Source of the DNA: Butyriboletus loyo
Taxonomy: Eukaryota; Basidiomycota; Agaricomycetes; Boletales; Boletaceae
Direction: 5' to 3'
Assembly: GCA_038093515.1 (NCBI GenBank)
Contig: JBBPSI010000200.1
Location: forward strand, 1-44,055
DNA: 44,055 bases
Shown here: positions 9,276 through 20,366 of the stretch, in pieces
How the letters are laid out: every line of letters begins with the position of its first letter
Numbering within the stretch: the first letter of the stretch is position 1
Notes under the pieces: generated by a model
What the model saw: the letters and a program-made list of their open reading frames with translations, nothing else
What the model was told of the DNA's origin: nothing
The model's database searches: none
Program-made: the position numbers and the translations under genes

Positions 9276-10616
9276 ACTAGTTCCCCCCACCTTTCCCCTT
9301 TCTACTGTATCATGATCCATGATCAGTTTGAGGTTCCAATAATTGGAACCTAGGTGTGTCACGGCCCTTGGCTGATGACTATATTCTATTTTTCATCTAT
9401 TACAGCGCGTCGTGCCTGGCTGTTTCTCGGACTTCATGGACGGTCATCCGCTATTTTCATCTCGCTCTCGATCAATTGCTTTCGTCTGTATCCTTGCTGT
9501 GAACCGTCTCGCACATCTTTCTCGCTATCATCATGGACTTAAAAGCTGTCATCATTTGCTGTATCCGTTCGTCGTATCAACGCTGTCTTTGCTCTCTTGA
9601 TAGTATTCGTTTCGTGCTTCATTTTCTTAGTCACATTATGGATAAGATGGTCGTCGTCTGTAGATATTAGATACATTCACTTCGGGACTGTTGTGATTTA
9701 ATCCCATACCCTTCGTGCATTCGGGTGCTGGAAAATTGAGACGCACCGTTGCCATTAGCGGCATGGCTACGCGGTTATCTCGCACAAGCCGTCGGGTACT
9801 TTTCTTCTCACCCACCGCTAATGTTTGCCACGAATACGGGTCTCGTTGTCGTACATTCAACGGGCAGGATACAGCGAGTCTAACTCAAATATTGTTACTC
9901 TGCAAGTGTCCCGATCGAAGGTCCGGGAGTGTGGAAGAAATGCGGTGATGTACTTATGAGAGGGATAGTGCCGTGTGTACAGGTCGGCGCAAGGCCAACT
10001 TAGAGTTCCAGTTTGTGTGAGAATGCAACAAGGAGATATCACCATGGGAGCCGCTCATGAGTTCCTCGTTGCACAATCCCACCGAGTGTTGTTCGAGTCG
10101 GCGCTTTGAGCGAGCCGCATCGTTGTTGTCATTATCGAGAAGGTGGAGGTTCCAACAACGAACACGAGTAACCCATTTGAGTAGGCAGAAGGAGCCCATC
10201 AAATTAACATTGTAGCAAGGCCACGAATGGTGGAAAGGGCTGCCGCAACACGCCACGTCGGTTGGGGCGGCTGCTCCACCTCTGCTGTCACCGTCGCCCC
10301 CGCTGCCACCCCTGATTTGGCATTCTCGGCAAAGTCTCGCAACGAGCCAAGTTCAAGTTGTGGGAATGACGGATTGAATTCGGGTCAAGTGGAGTGGAAG
10401 CCGTGGAATTCCTTCGAGTTAAAGGCGTATTCGCGAGCGCAGCACATATTTTGTTCTGTCTCTCGACTTGAACACAAACACCGAACGGTAACGAAAATAC
10501 ATCCGAGACGGTGAGCGCGACTTGTACTTTTTCCTTCCTGGGACACATTGAGTGGCGATGAAACGCAGCAACGAGCGGTGGGCACATCAAGCGGTGAATT
10601 CATTTCCCAGGCGGAG
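9276..10616. other. Intergenic stretch, no gene recognised
   Basis: About 1.3 kb. The first 300 bases are AT-richer and probably form the 3' UTR of the DUF6699 gene. Short frames on both strands (for example 9954-10256 minus and 10227-10514 plus) have no family features. The last part is the presumed promoter of the transporter gene. Confidence 0.4.
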
Positions 10617-12329
10617 ATGGTCGACTTCTATGAGTTGCAGTTGATTCTGCTCGTCTCCTCCTGTTTGGTCTTCCTCCTCCTTGAACATCACGCATCCTCT
10701 CGAAAACGAGCAGCGGCGGCCACAGCGAAAGACCACCATGCAGATCGTCTTGAGAACGGTTCTAATACTGTTCCCGTGCACGCACTTGCCAAGTTGACGC
10801 GACAATATCTACTTGTTTATGCCGTTGTCATGGGTGAGTTGGATCTCGAGGTCGGAACTCCAGCATACTGATGTCTCGTCATTCCCTGCTGGTCTCATTG
10901 GTGACGGAGAACAGGTGCTGACTGGCTCCAGGGCCCATACGTTTACTCCCTATACCGTGAGCAGTATGAGATGCCCGAAAGGATGGTTGCTGTCTTGTTC
11001 GTCACTGGTTTCATGTCTGCGGGTCTGACTGCCCCATTGGTCGGTGTTTGGGCGGACCAACAGTGCGTACGCGTCTTGTTCAATGAACTCCAGGGGCTAA
11101 ACACGTCGCTAGTGGCCGCAAGAAGCTGTGTCTCGTGTTCTGCATCACCTACACCTTTGCATGCGTCTGTATCAATGTACCCTACCTTCCCGTTCTGTTC
11201 CTTGGACGTCTCACGGCTGGGGTATCCACGTCCATCCTCTACTCCGCCTTCGAGTCGTGGTTGGTCTCCTGCGCCAACTCTCTGACGATCCCATCTTCCG
11301 ACCTCTCGATCATCTTTGGTCGTGCGACACTCGTTAACGGGTTCGTCGCTACAGGCGCTGGCGTAGTAAGCAACCAACTGGTATCATTCACGAAATCGTT
11401 TGCATCGCCGTTCATTGCAAGTGGAGGGCTACTTGTCCTTGCATATTTCGTGATCAAATCCAAGTGGACAGAGAACTACGGTGGCGGAGGGGGTACGACA
11501 ATCGCGAGCGTTGACCCGCTCCAGTTGAGGCGGCTGAACCAAGCGTGGAACATCGTGCGCAATGGTGAGTATCATCTTCAGCAGTTACGCGTGTGACGTA
11601 GGAAACACTGACGGGACTCGACGCACGCTTGTAGATCCTATCTTGATGGTGATCGGCTTGACTCAGACGTGCTTTGAAGGCTCGATGTATCTCTTCGTGT
11701 TCGTCTGGGTGCCGTCGTTGCAAGATGTCTCTCCTTCCTTCCCTACCGTGGCCTTGCCTCTTGGGTACATCTTCTCCTCGTTCATGGTATCCATGATGCT
11801 TGGCTCGCTCCTATATACTGCCATCACTTCATATCTCCCTCCGCCCACGCTTGGGTCGCGTAATGAATCCTCCCTGACCCTCCACGCCAAACTAAGCAGT
11901 CTTGTCTGTGCCGTGAGCGCGCTGGCACTGGCGCTCAGCACGCGTTCAGAGAGCGAGCACGTGCGTTTTTGGGCATTCTGTGCCTTTGAAGCGTGTGTCG
12001 GTATGTACTACCCCGTGCAAGGGATGTTGAGAGGGACCTTGATCTCGAACGAACACCGCGCTACGGTCAGTCTTTCGTCTCTGTATTCACGATTCGCTCC
12101 GTTGCTCATGTCGTTCCGTTGTCCTTGGCAGTTGTCGGCACTATTCCGCGTCCCACTGAACGTCTTCGTCGTGGTGTCTCTCATGACGGGTGTTTCATCC
12201 GCCCGGAATGCAGTCCTTTCTGCAAGTTCGTTGATGTTGGCATTTTCAGCGCTCGTGACCGCCTTCGTGGCCGTTTCGAAAGTGGATGATACGACGAGTC
12301 CGGAGACAAACATCCGGCCTGCAGCATAG
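10617..12329 (+). CDS. MFSD5-type molybdate/anion transporter (major facilitator superfamily)
   Basis: Five exons (10617-10833, 10915-11062, 11113-11564, 11635-12065, 12132-12329) give 481 residues with all phases consistent. An N-terminal hydrophobic helix (LQLILLVSSCLVFLLL) is followed by a charged loop. The family hallmark GADWLQGPYVYSLY comes next, and the MFS signature region lies around VGVWADQHGRKKLCLVFC, with the junction of exons 2 and 3 inside the histidine codon. Ten or more further hydrophobic segments follow, with FESWLVS and FEACVGMYYPVQGMLRG, both typical of MFSD5/MOT2. Eukaryotic members take up molybdate at high affinity across membranes for molybdenum-cofactor synthesis; the assignment here rests on family likeness only. 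Intron 4 uses a GTCAGT donor. The ATG at 10617 is preferred over an in-frame upstream start because it begins the conserved MVDFYELQ segment. Confidence 0.85.
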
Positions 12330-13107
12330 TTGGTCCATTTTGCACGAAGAACCGCGGTCGGCATCAGTCTCAATCATTATCTACGAGCCCCGCACGCTTT
12401 TCATTTCCGAAGAAAGAAGGTCCCCCGTTGTTCCCATCTTGAACATTGTCATATCAGCTCTTTCCCCCGTGTATGCCTAGAACATTCTTTTAATTCGATT
12501 TCATACTTTTTGCATGGTTGTTCTCTCTTATTGATTCGGGACCGCGTGTACACTTTATAGAGTTGATTCTCGCACCTTCAATGACCGATTGATTTGTGAC
12601 CGCCACCGTTCTTGGGTGAACAGATCGCTCCCTCGGCCCCGTCTCATCCGGAGTTGAAAATAAAAAGTGCCAACCTCCAGGCTTGGTAGAGCGCAGTCAA
12701 CCACAAGTAAGTTATTAGCAACTACGCGTATCGTCCTTCGAGCTTGACCGATTCGTTCCAGGTTGACGCAGACGTTCAGCCCGGCTTTCCCCTTTCCCAT
12801 TACTAACCCACATTGGATATTGTGTGTCACGGCGATTTGCTAGTTCATCTGAACGAACGTCAGGTCCTCAACCATACATCTTGGATTACTCCGCCAAAAA
12901 CGATTACATTCTCCGTTCGTCTCCAAACGAGGTATAAAAATCCAGCGTACTGCAACTTCGTCCACCCATAGCGGCCCACGATGGGCCAACGCCATGCTCG
13001 TATTCATGTTGTCACGATCATGCGCGCGGGCCGCGAGCGAACAAAGACCATCCCTTCAGAAGGTGGGTAGATACAGCGGTAACACGTTTCCGATCTGCAG
13101 AAGATCG
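12330..13107. other. Intergenic stretch between convergent genes
   Basis: This holds the 3' UTRs of the MFS gene (plus) and the Cys-rich gene (minus). A good plus-strand TATA-like sequence, GGTATAAAAATCC, lies at about 12931-12943 with an ATG about 40 bp later at 12981, but the frame behind it is short and runs antisense into the Cys-rich gene. No gene is called. Confidence 0.35.
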
Positions 13108-14608
13108 TTATCCATCCGGTTTCATTTGGGAGATACGAAAAACACTCGCCGGCTTGGTGCCCGGGCAAGCTTGGTGGAGTATCCTACAGTCACTGCAGAC
13201 ATTCCCCTTGCAAAAATAACACCATTTGATCACGTCGTATTCCTGGTCGCTAATGCAGTTGTAGCAAATCCATGCTCTGCAGAGATAACATGTTGCTGTG
13301 CGCGCAGAGGCATGGCAGTCGGGGCAGCTCCAGGCGTCGCAAAAACTGCATCGCGCGGTAAAGACTACCTGTTTCGAAGGTTCCGTTTCGGTTTGGGTGT
13401 CCCCAGTGATCTCTTCTTCCTCTTGACAGTCCTTACAGAGGATGACTCCCCTGCAGCCCCTACATATTTCAATGTAATCTTCGCACAACGAATGAGGGCC
13501 AGTGCAATATTGAACTCCGCAACGAGGACAGGTGATGAGATAGGGATAGATGACGGACTTGTTCCCGATCGCAGAACATAAGTCGCAGAGCCAATCGAGC
13601 CCGCAGGCACAACGGTTACCCGGACTCTGATCGACGCACTCGGAACAGTGGGCAGCACAGAGATAAAGCTGTGACATAAACGGTGTTTTGGACGGACAGT
13701 GATCAGGCTCCATTTCATACACGCTATTGCGGCACACGGCCCAGCCTTGTGCTAATTCATGGTGGGTGCAGAACTTGCATGGGGAGGGCTTGGGCTGATG
13801 GGACCGCACGATGGTCTCGCTGTCCCATTCGCATTCGCGAGACAGCTCGGCCAGTTCCTCTGTACCTAGGACGGGTTGGACGATTAGCCCGGCACACCAA
13901 TCCACGTCTTCTCTGCAGCACCAGCCTTGGCATGTTGGACAACAGATAAGGGAAGGAACCGTATCGTTTTTTGTTAGGCATGCATGACATAACATGCGCT
14001 GGTGCTCGTAGCAATGTTCGCAGTCGATGACGAGGGAGCCACGACACACTGCTCTGGGGCATGCGACTTTAGAGTCGCAATCGACACAACTAACCAGAGG
14101 GTCGTGACAGAGTGGGCAGGTGACTAAGTCGACGTGAAGGAAACAAGTGGCGTCATTTATAACGGCGCGTTCGAGTAAACGGTCCCTGAAGAGCTAGTGG
14201 CGATGGTTAAGCGGGTTGCCTGATTTGAGTATGAGTAAAAATGCTCACTTGTACCCTTCGCAAGACATGGTTTGCATATTCTTGGAGTTTGATTACAGCG
14301 GGTGGAACGGTGTCCGAATCCGATAGCCGAATAGTCTTAATATCGATATCGTACTGGACCGAAGAGGAGGTAGTCACTGAAAGAAAGACTCTGGAAATTT
14401 CGGAGAGATCGTGGGAGGGTTGAAAGCAGAAACGTTGACCATCGACTTTGGGGGTGGGCTGTGAGTAGTCAATGACCTTGAGCAAATCCAGAAGCTCTAA
14501 GAATGGTGGGTTCCAAGGAGGCGTGAGCTTTGGCCTGTTGGGGTCGGGTGGGTCGAGGTTATCCACCACGAGAGAGGTAATCATCGGGGTATTCAGCTTG
14601 TTGTCCAT
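13108..14608 (-). CDS. Cysteine-rich putative zinc-binding protein, family not recognised
   Basis: Two exons are clear: 14608-14249 and 14193-13108, joined across a 55-bp intron (GTGAGC...CACTAG, phase 0). From ATG 14608 this gives 481 residues. The first 120 or so lack cysteine and include a PPWNPPFLELLDLLKVID stretch. The remainder is packed with CX2C pairs, about 17 of them, spaced as in tandem treble-clef or RING-like fingers (for example CPLCHDPLVSCVDC, CYLCRAWICYNC, CYFCKGNVCSDC). It resembles RBR or B-box proteins in density, but I cannot fit the RING1-IBR-RING2 spacing, so no ubiquitin-ligase role is claimed. An upstream exon (14701-14940) is possible through a GC-AG intron, in which case the true start lies further upstream. 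The downstream neighbour is convergent and unrelated. Confidence 0.7.
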
Positions 14609-14700
14609 CGCAGTGGCACTCGTAGTAGAAGGAGATAAAGAAGTTCTGGTCACCTGACTCAAATGGTCAATATGAAAGCTGACAAGGACTCCGCACGTGC

Positions 14701-14940
14701 CTGTAAAATATGCATAAGCAGGGTCATGGCAGGATGAACCACAATTAATCTGGTTCCCTCGTGTGCACGCCAGGCCTTCTGTAGATCACCGTAGATCCAC
14801 CGTGAGAGGCATAAAATAAGAGGGGGGATTCCACGGTTATCCTGGTGCTGGACATGAATAGCACATGATGGTCTTGAGACGACGATTCGATTTGCCTGAG
14901 GCCACCTCAGCAGGCGCGCTCCGTTTATGTGGCTGCTTTG
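14701..14940 (-). other. Possible 5' coding exon of the Cys-rich gene
   Basis: On the minus strand an uninterrupted frame of about 80 codons runs down to CAG at 14703-14701 and reads as a plausible protein segment (…LSRWIYGDLQKAWRAHEG… …VVHPAMTLLMHILQ). It is followed by a 47-bp candidate intron, GCACGT...GAGTCAG (14700-14654), which joins in phase 0 to the frame of the exon that follows. I find no ATG in this frame. A second overlapping frame starting at an ATG near 14967 reads 45 codons and then stops, so a frame break or a further exon is needed. Confidence 0.3.
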
Positions 14941-15190
14941 TCAATGGTGTATTCGAGATCATAACGACGTACATTATTTGAAGTCCACTAGTTCCTTTAA
15001 TGTTTAGATCAGAATTTGCAGGCTGCTGATAGTTAATGCCAAGTTGTAGCTCCCAATGTTATTCCACTTGGCACGAGATTGTATTCGCCGTGGTCACATG
15101 ACTAGAATGAAAGTTGAATCGGAGTTTAAACATTACCTGTCTGGCTTTTGACTCTTACCTCTCCCTCCAAGCTTTTTCTTTTCTGTTCAA

Positions 15191-17594
15191 ATGGATGTCG
15201 ATATGAAGGCCAAGGAAGACCGTGACTTCGACCGCGACAGGGATAGGGAGAGAGACCGTGATCGTGATCGCAGGGATCGTGATAGGGACCGTGACCGCGA
15301 GAGAGACAGAGACCGGGGCGGAAGGGACTCGGGTACGTTTACTCCATTTTTGTTCTCAAATGATTTTTGATTTACCGTCTTGTTTCATTAGGTCGCGGTA
15401 GGCGTACTGACCATTGGGAGCCGGAAGAAAGGCGCAACGGCGAGGTCGGTTTTTGTTTTTCACTCTGAAAAGCATGCGGTATCCATCCATTTTCCGATTT
15501 TAGCGCCGCAGGCGCTCTCGTAGTCGCACGCGCTCTAGGTCCCCCCGCAGGCGTTCCACTTCGCCACGCGACCGTAGGCACTCCCGTCGCTCACGGTCGC
15601 GTACCCGCTCGCGAAGTCCATCACGCACGCGTTCGCGTAGCCGTGACCGCAAGCCTGCTGACCCATTCGCCCGTTCTCTCGGTGGGCCCATGAACGCTGA
15701 CCATGAAGAAGCGGTTGAATTTGCAAAGATTAGCAAGAGAGAAAACCGAGTTTACGTTGGAAATCTCAGTTACGACGTCAAGTACCGCGATCTTATGGAA
15801 TTCATGAGGGGAGGTGGGTGGGGGAATCTCAGATTAGATATTTTTTCTTTGCGTGGGAAAAGGGGGGAATGGCTTTGGTTACCGCGCACGCAAATCCGTT
15901 CTGCTGAAGCTCGCTCGTTTTGGAAAAGGCAGGGGGATGCTTTTGTGCGAGTCTGAGCTGATGAGGGAGAGTGGAGGAGTGGTTGTGCTGGTAGTGGCCT
16001 CTCGCTGTTTTTTCTTCCCGGTTTCGCCGTTGTTGGATGACTGGAACGATTGAGAGGATATTGATGGGAGTTTTCTTTTGGGGTTCAATAGCTGGGGAGG
16101 TCCTCTTCGCCGAAGTACTGGTCACACCCACAGGAGTTTCTAAAGGATGCGGGTATGCCCTTTCGTTCGCGCTATTGATTCCATGCTTACTTGCAACCCA
16201 GCATTGTCGAATTTGCATCTCCGGAGGATGCCCAGAGAGCTGTCCGAGAGCTCTCAGAAGTACCCCTCCTGGGTCGTCCAGTATTCATCCGCGAGGTAAG
16301 TTTTCAGGCTCTGCCAGGTTATCGCTTAACTCGCCAACGGCTTAGGATCGAGAAAACGAATCACGATTCGGCGCCACTCCTGTTCCGGGAAAAATAGGTA
16401 TGGCGATGGCTGGGCAAGGGCTCAACGCGCAGCCGCCACCACGCCCTCCTCATCATAATTATTTCGGCACCCATCAAAATCCAGGGAATCAACTATACGT
16501 CGGCAATGTCAGTTTGACTTTGTCTAATTATGATGTCTGCTGATTTCGCAATCAGTTGCCCTACCAAGCAGGTTGGCAGGACTTGAAAGATTTGTTCCGA
16601 GCAGCTGGGAATATCATTCGGGCTGACATCAACATTGGTGCTGATGGCCGTCCGAAAGGCTCTGGCACGGTGGTCTTCGAAACTCAAAAGGATGCCCAAC
16701 AAGCCATTAGTACGTCTTGTTGTCTAAACTTTGTCGGCTGGTGACCTTATAATGTAATGTTATAGGTATGTATAACGGCTTTGACTGGTATGGTCGCACT
16801 CTTGAAGTCCGCGAGGTGAATAATATCTGGATCTTCCCCCATTGTTTCTGCTCATCGCACATGCTTCTAGGATCGTTATGCCGGCCTTTCTGGTCCAGGT
16901 GCGTTCCGTGGTGGGCTCCGTGGTTTCGGTGGTGGTAGTGGTGGTGGCGGTGGTGGTGGTGGTGGTGGTGGTGGAGGTGGCCGTGGTCTACGTGGTGGTT
17001 TTCGCGGTGGCTTCCGTGGTGGTGGCTTCAGAGGCGGATACGCGTCGCAAGGATCCGGACGCGACTTCTCGAGCCAAGATATCTATGCGGACTACCCAGG
17101 ACCCGATGGTGGTCACGGTGGTCTTCGTATGGATAGTTATGGCGGTGGTTATGGTGGTGGTTACGGTTACATTGAACCCGAGCCAAGCCAGCAAATCATG
17201 GTTCGCAATGTGAGTCTTCCACTACCTGTTTAAGTACGAGCACGAGTCTAATATATACCTAAGTTGCCATGGTCGACTGCCAACGAAGATCTGGTAGAGC
17301 TATTCGAGACCACGGGGCAGGTCGAGCTTGCGGAGATTCTGTTTGATGGGACGAGATCCAAGGGATGTGGTGTCGTCCAATTTGCCCAGGTATCGGAGGC
17401 TGAGACTGCCATCGGTACGCTTTATATTTTGTTTCAAAGTAGTCGCGCCTCTAATTAGTCGTTCGCCAGCTAAATTCCAGCAATATATGTACGGTGGCCG
17501 GCCATTGGATGTTCGTTTCAACGATCGCTGGCACACTTTTACACCTACAGCTGCCAAGGGTGGGCAGGTTATGCCCATGCAACCCGACATGTAA
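15191..17594 (+). CDS. SR-type RNA-binding protein with three RRMs (Gbp2/Hrb1-like)
   Basis: Eleven exons (15191-15332, 15392-15444, 15504-15813, 16092-16152, 16202-16295, 16346-16507, 16556-16709, 16766-16815, 16871-17209, 17264-17414, 17470-17594) give 546 residues, with every phase consistent. Residues 1-127 are RD/RE and RS repeats. RRM1 (about 146-220) begins NRVYVGNLSYDV, RRM2 (about 268-342) begins NQLYVGNLPYQAG, and RRM3 (about 450-528) begins QIMVRNLPW. Between RRM2 and RRM3 is a Gly-rich linker with a run of about 14 glycines and RGG-like FRGG/LRGG repeats. The order SR, RRM, RRM, Gly-rich, RRM matches yeast Gbp2/Hrb1, nuclear mRNA-binding proteins that couple splicing quality control to export. 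Introns fall just after the first strand of RRM2 and RRM3 at equivalent points. Intron 3, at 278 bp, is much the longest. Confidence 0.9.
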
Positions 17595-18573
17595 TATGCC
17601 ATTTGCTCTATCCTACCGCATACGACTCCGAAAACGGTTTCATGTCCTCGTATTCGTCAAAAAAAGGAGGATCTGCTCGGGATGTATATTGTCGATACAT
17701 TTCTGTGCTTCATCAGTTCTTTTTTGGTGCCCATTTTTCGTTTATCCTCCGTGGGTAATTTTGATGTCGAGTAGTGCCGTACGTTGTGCACGTACTTGAG
17801 TATTCATATTCTATCTTGTTGGAAACCTGTGTGGGTGTTGGGGTGCAAGACAAGGGTGTGGTACAGTCTCTGGTACGTGGTGGGCTCAGACTTCGTTTTC
17901 TGACACGCTTTAGTTGGGCAGTGTTAGCGATTTCTTGGCAATCAGGCGGTTGCTGAACTCGAACAAGGATGAAGTCCCGGAAGACGTACATACACCAACC
18001 CTCCTTCAGCCCCTTGCCGCCTATGGCGAGTAAGCTACGAGGATACGGCGCCAGGCTGTTGGATTATTCGAGAACACAGAGTTCCTTTCCCAGTCGAGGA
18101 TGCGAGGTGGGCTGGTCAAAAAGTACTTACGCTTACACCTTGAAAGTCGTGTATAGGTGAGGAAGGTAACTCAGCAGTGTTGCTGATCCATACCCTGAGG
18201 CGTGGTCAAATGGATCGCTATCGAAGAAGGGATGCTAGCGGGAATGATCAAGGTCAAAAGCTTTATCTCTACTTACACCGATAGTCAAGGAGTAGAAACT
18301 CAGGGGAGCACGAATAGACATGGTGAGGGTCTGATAGTCTTGTGTGAGGTTTTAATCAGTTGTTTCGACTATGCGAAAGATTTCGAACGTCTGCTGTACA
18401 ATAATGTGGCTTTCCGAGCCTCTAGGGTCCATATGCGACATGTGGCGAATGCACTGCACCAACTCTTCATCACCACGCACTACCGCTGTCGCTATCACCA
18501 GGTTCCTTGGTCGATATTCTTCCGTTAAACCAACCTCCATAAACTTTTTTTCATCTCCCAGTCTGCTAGTACG
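17595..18573. other. 3' UTR and intergenic stretch, no gene recognised
   Basis: The first 250 bases are a likely 3' UTR of the RRM gene. Short frames beyond 17950 show no motif or consistent splicing. A broken gene begins at about 18574. Confidence 0.4.
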
Positions 18574-19907
18574 ATGTCCCTATTTGGTCCTAATACGATA
18601 CCCTCTCGGCCTGTTTACCACCCTGCCCCGTTCCTGGCCAAGCTTGCTCAACCATCGCTCCAAGTTGGCCCAGCCGACACTACCATCCCTTTCTTTTACT
18701 CCTCCAGAAAGCAGAATCCCCGTGGACTACGTATAGTATATCACACTGTCGCCGACCGGCGCCGCTCAACCTCGGGCTGATTTGCTCGAGGGCGTTCGCC
18801 AGATTTTATCTGGGTTCAACGGTGTCCGTGCATACTGGAAGGTTAACAACGGCCCTGATGTATCCCGAAGGGTTTATTTCCAGTCAAACCATTCCTTGAC
18901 AAGTATCTCGGTGCTCGCAACATCGTGACGCAGGGTGCCTTCATCGACAAAGATCTCCACCGCGTCGTTTACGACATCGTCGCCCACGGGTCGGTCTCTT
19001 GGCTATTCCAAAATCCCCCCTATATCGACGAACACCCCATCTCTCCAGAATAACACCACTTCGTTAAACCCGGTTCGAAGCCGCGGTCACTTGGCCCAAG
19101 GAGATCTACAGCGCTGCGGATGTTCTTCACAGCTATTTCACTGCCAAATATGGTGATGTCATCGCCAATGAACGGATGATCCTGGACCATGATGTTTACT
19201 GCGTCGTATTTAAATCCTGGAATATAACTAGCCGAGTCCTTCGGGAGCCTTTCACCGCCTTTTCCTCGTCCGCTACGCTTGCCCGTTACTTCCCCACTTC
19301 AAAGCCACTACTCCTTTGTGTCCTTAACACGGCTGGTGTTCCTACCAACCCTGCCCATCTTACGCCTAACACACATGCGCCTTCCTCCGAGTCTGTCGAA
19401 GTGGTAGCCCTCCTCGGGGTGATTCAGGAGTTAGAACAGAAGGTGGCTGGTATTAGTTCATACAATGATGACCTTGACAAGGTCTATTAAGTCCTCACCG
19501 AGCTCGGAGTCCAAGGAACCCAAATCGCACAAGCGCTCGCGTCCCTCTGCTGGACTAATTTCAGCTCTGACTGTCACGCCACGGTTGATTCCAACCTGGA
19601 CAACCTGAATAAAGAACGCATCGTATACGAGCACCGTCTTTTCCATCTGTCCGATCCGCTCGAACGTGATCAGCTGCGTGCGCAGATACCGGAATGCGCG
19701 AATGCTATCGATCGGCAGAAACAGGTCCGCGAAGAAGTCGTACAGAACGCGAGTCGGTTTGGGCTACTCCGAGGTCCTGTGGTGTCCTCCCCCAAAAATG
19801 TTTGCGATCCTTTTGATTCCAATACATTCATGATTTCTCCGGACTCTCCCGAGTCTTTCTTTCAGTGTATACCTCCTCTAAGGGCGGGTATAATATCGAC
19901 ACTGTAA
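18574..19907 (+). pseudogene. Broken gene of unknown family (several frame breaks, one nonsense codon)
   Basis: A protein-like reading moves between frames. It starts at ATG 18574 (MSLFGPNTIPSRP…), shifts near 18740 into a segment reading …LLEGVRQILSGFNGVRAYW…, shifts again near 18885 into …KPFLDKYLGARNIVTQGAF…, and shifts near 19060 into …AAVTWPKEIYSAADVLHSY…. It then runs open to a TAA at 19488-19490, beyond which the same frame stays open and coding-like to 19907. The last part (…LDNLNKERIVYEHRL… …QKQVREEVVQ…) looks like a charged coiled coil. The shifts lack intron-like gaps, so decay is more likely than splicing. I do not recognise the family; total length would be about 440 residues. 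Confidence 0.55.
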
Positions 19908-20366
19908 ATGGCATCTAGTTCCATGATGCGAACTCGTGCTCGGGTTCAGCCTGGGTTGGCCAAACTTGAATGATATGCGGACCGCGTCTTGCGTGCGGGA
20001 GGGTACGTGGCAGTTATCTCCACGATTGTACTGCATATCCAGGCTGATCATAACTTCACCACAGGCCAGCGTCTGGAGTGATTGATTGATCTGGTGACGA
20101 TACGGCTTTCGCTTAGATCTACCAGTCGGTGTATGTGGCGGTGGTCGACGTCAATTCTTAGTCTTCACGCAAACGGACGTTCGTGTGCAGCGTCCGAGGA
20201 CTGTTTGTAGCGGTATATAGAAGAGGATGGGTCCCCAGAGTCATCCGCTTATCATCATCATCATCATCGCAGACGTGAATTAGTTGACGCCTTTGATCCC
20301 GCCTAAAAAGAGGCTCGTTCATGTTCCCTACGGTTTCCTATTTGCTTTTTCTCACGACCTCGAGAT
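19908..20366. other. Intergenic stretch with a short (ATC)n run
   Basis: No gene seen. An (ATC)6 microsatellite lies at about 20251-20268. The 5' UTR and promoter of rrp46 should lie in the last 150 bases. Confidence 0.4.

Noticed and set aside
12994..13581. 195-codon plus-strand frame with a TATA-like box about 50 bp upstream
   Set aside because: Nearly all of it is the antisense of the Cys-rich gene, its composition is what the reverse complement of Cys codons gives, and it has no domain features.
13108..14193. RBR-type E3 ubiquitin ligase
   Set aside because: Cysteine density suggested it, but RING1, IBR and RING2 spacings cannot be placed, so no ligase function is assigned.
16988..17194. 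Thr-rich minus-strand frame
   Set aside because: It is the reverse complement of the Gly-rich codons of the RRM protein.
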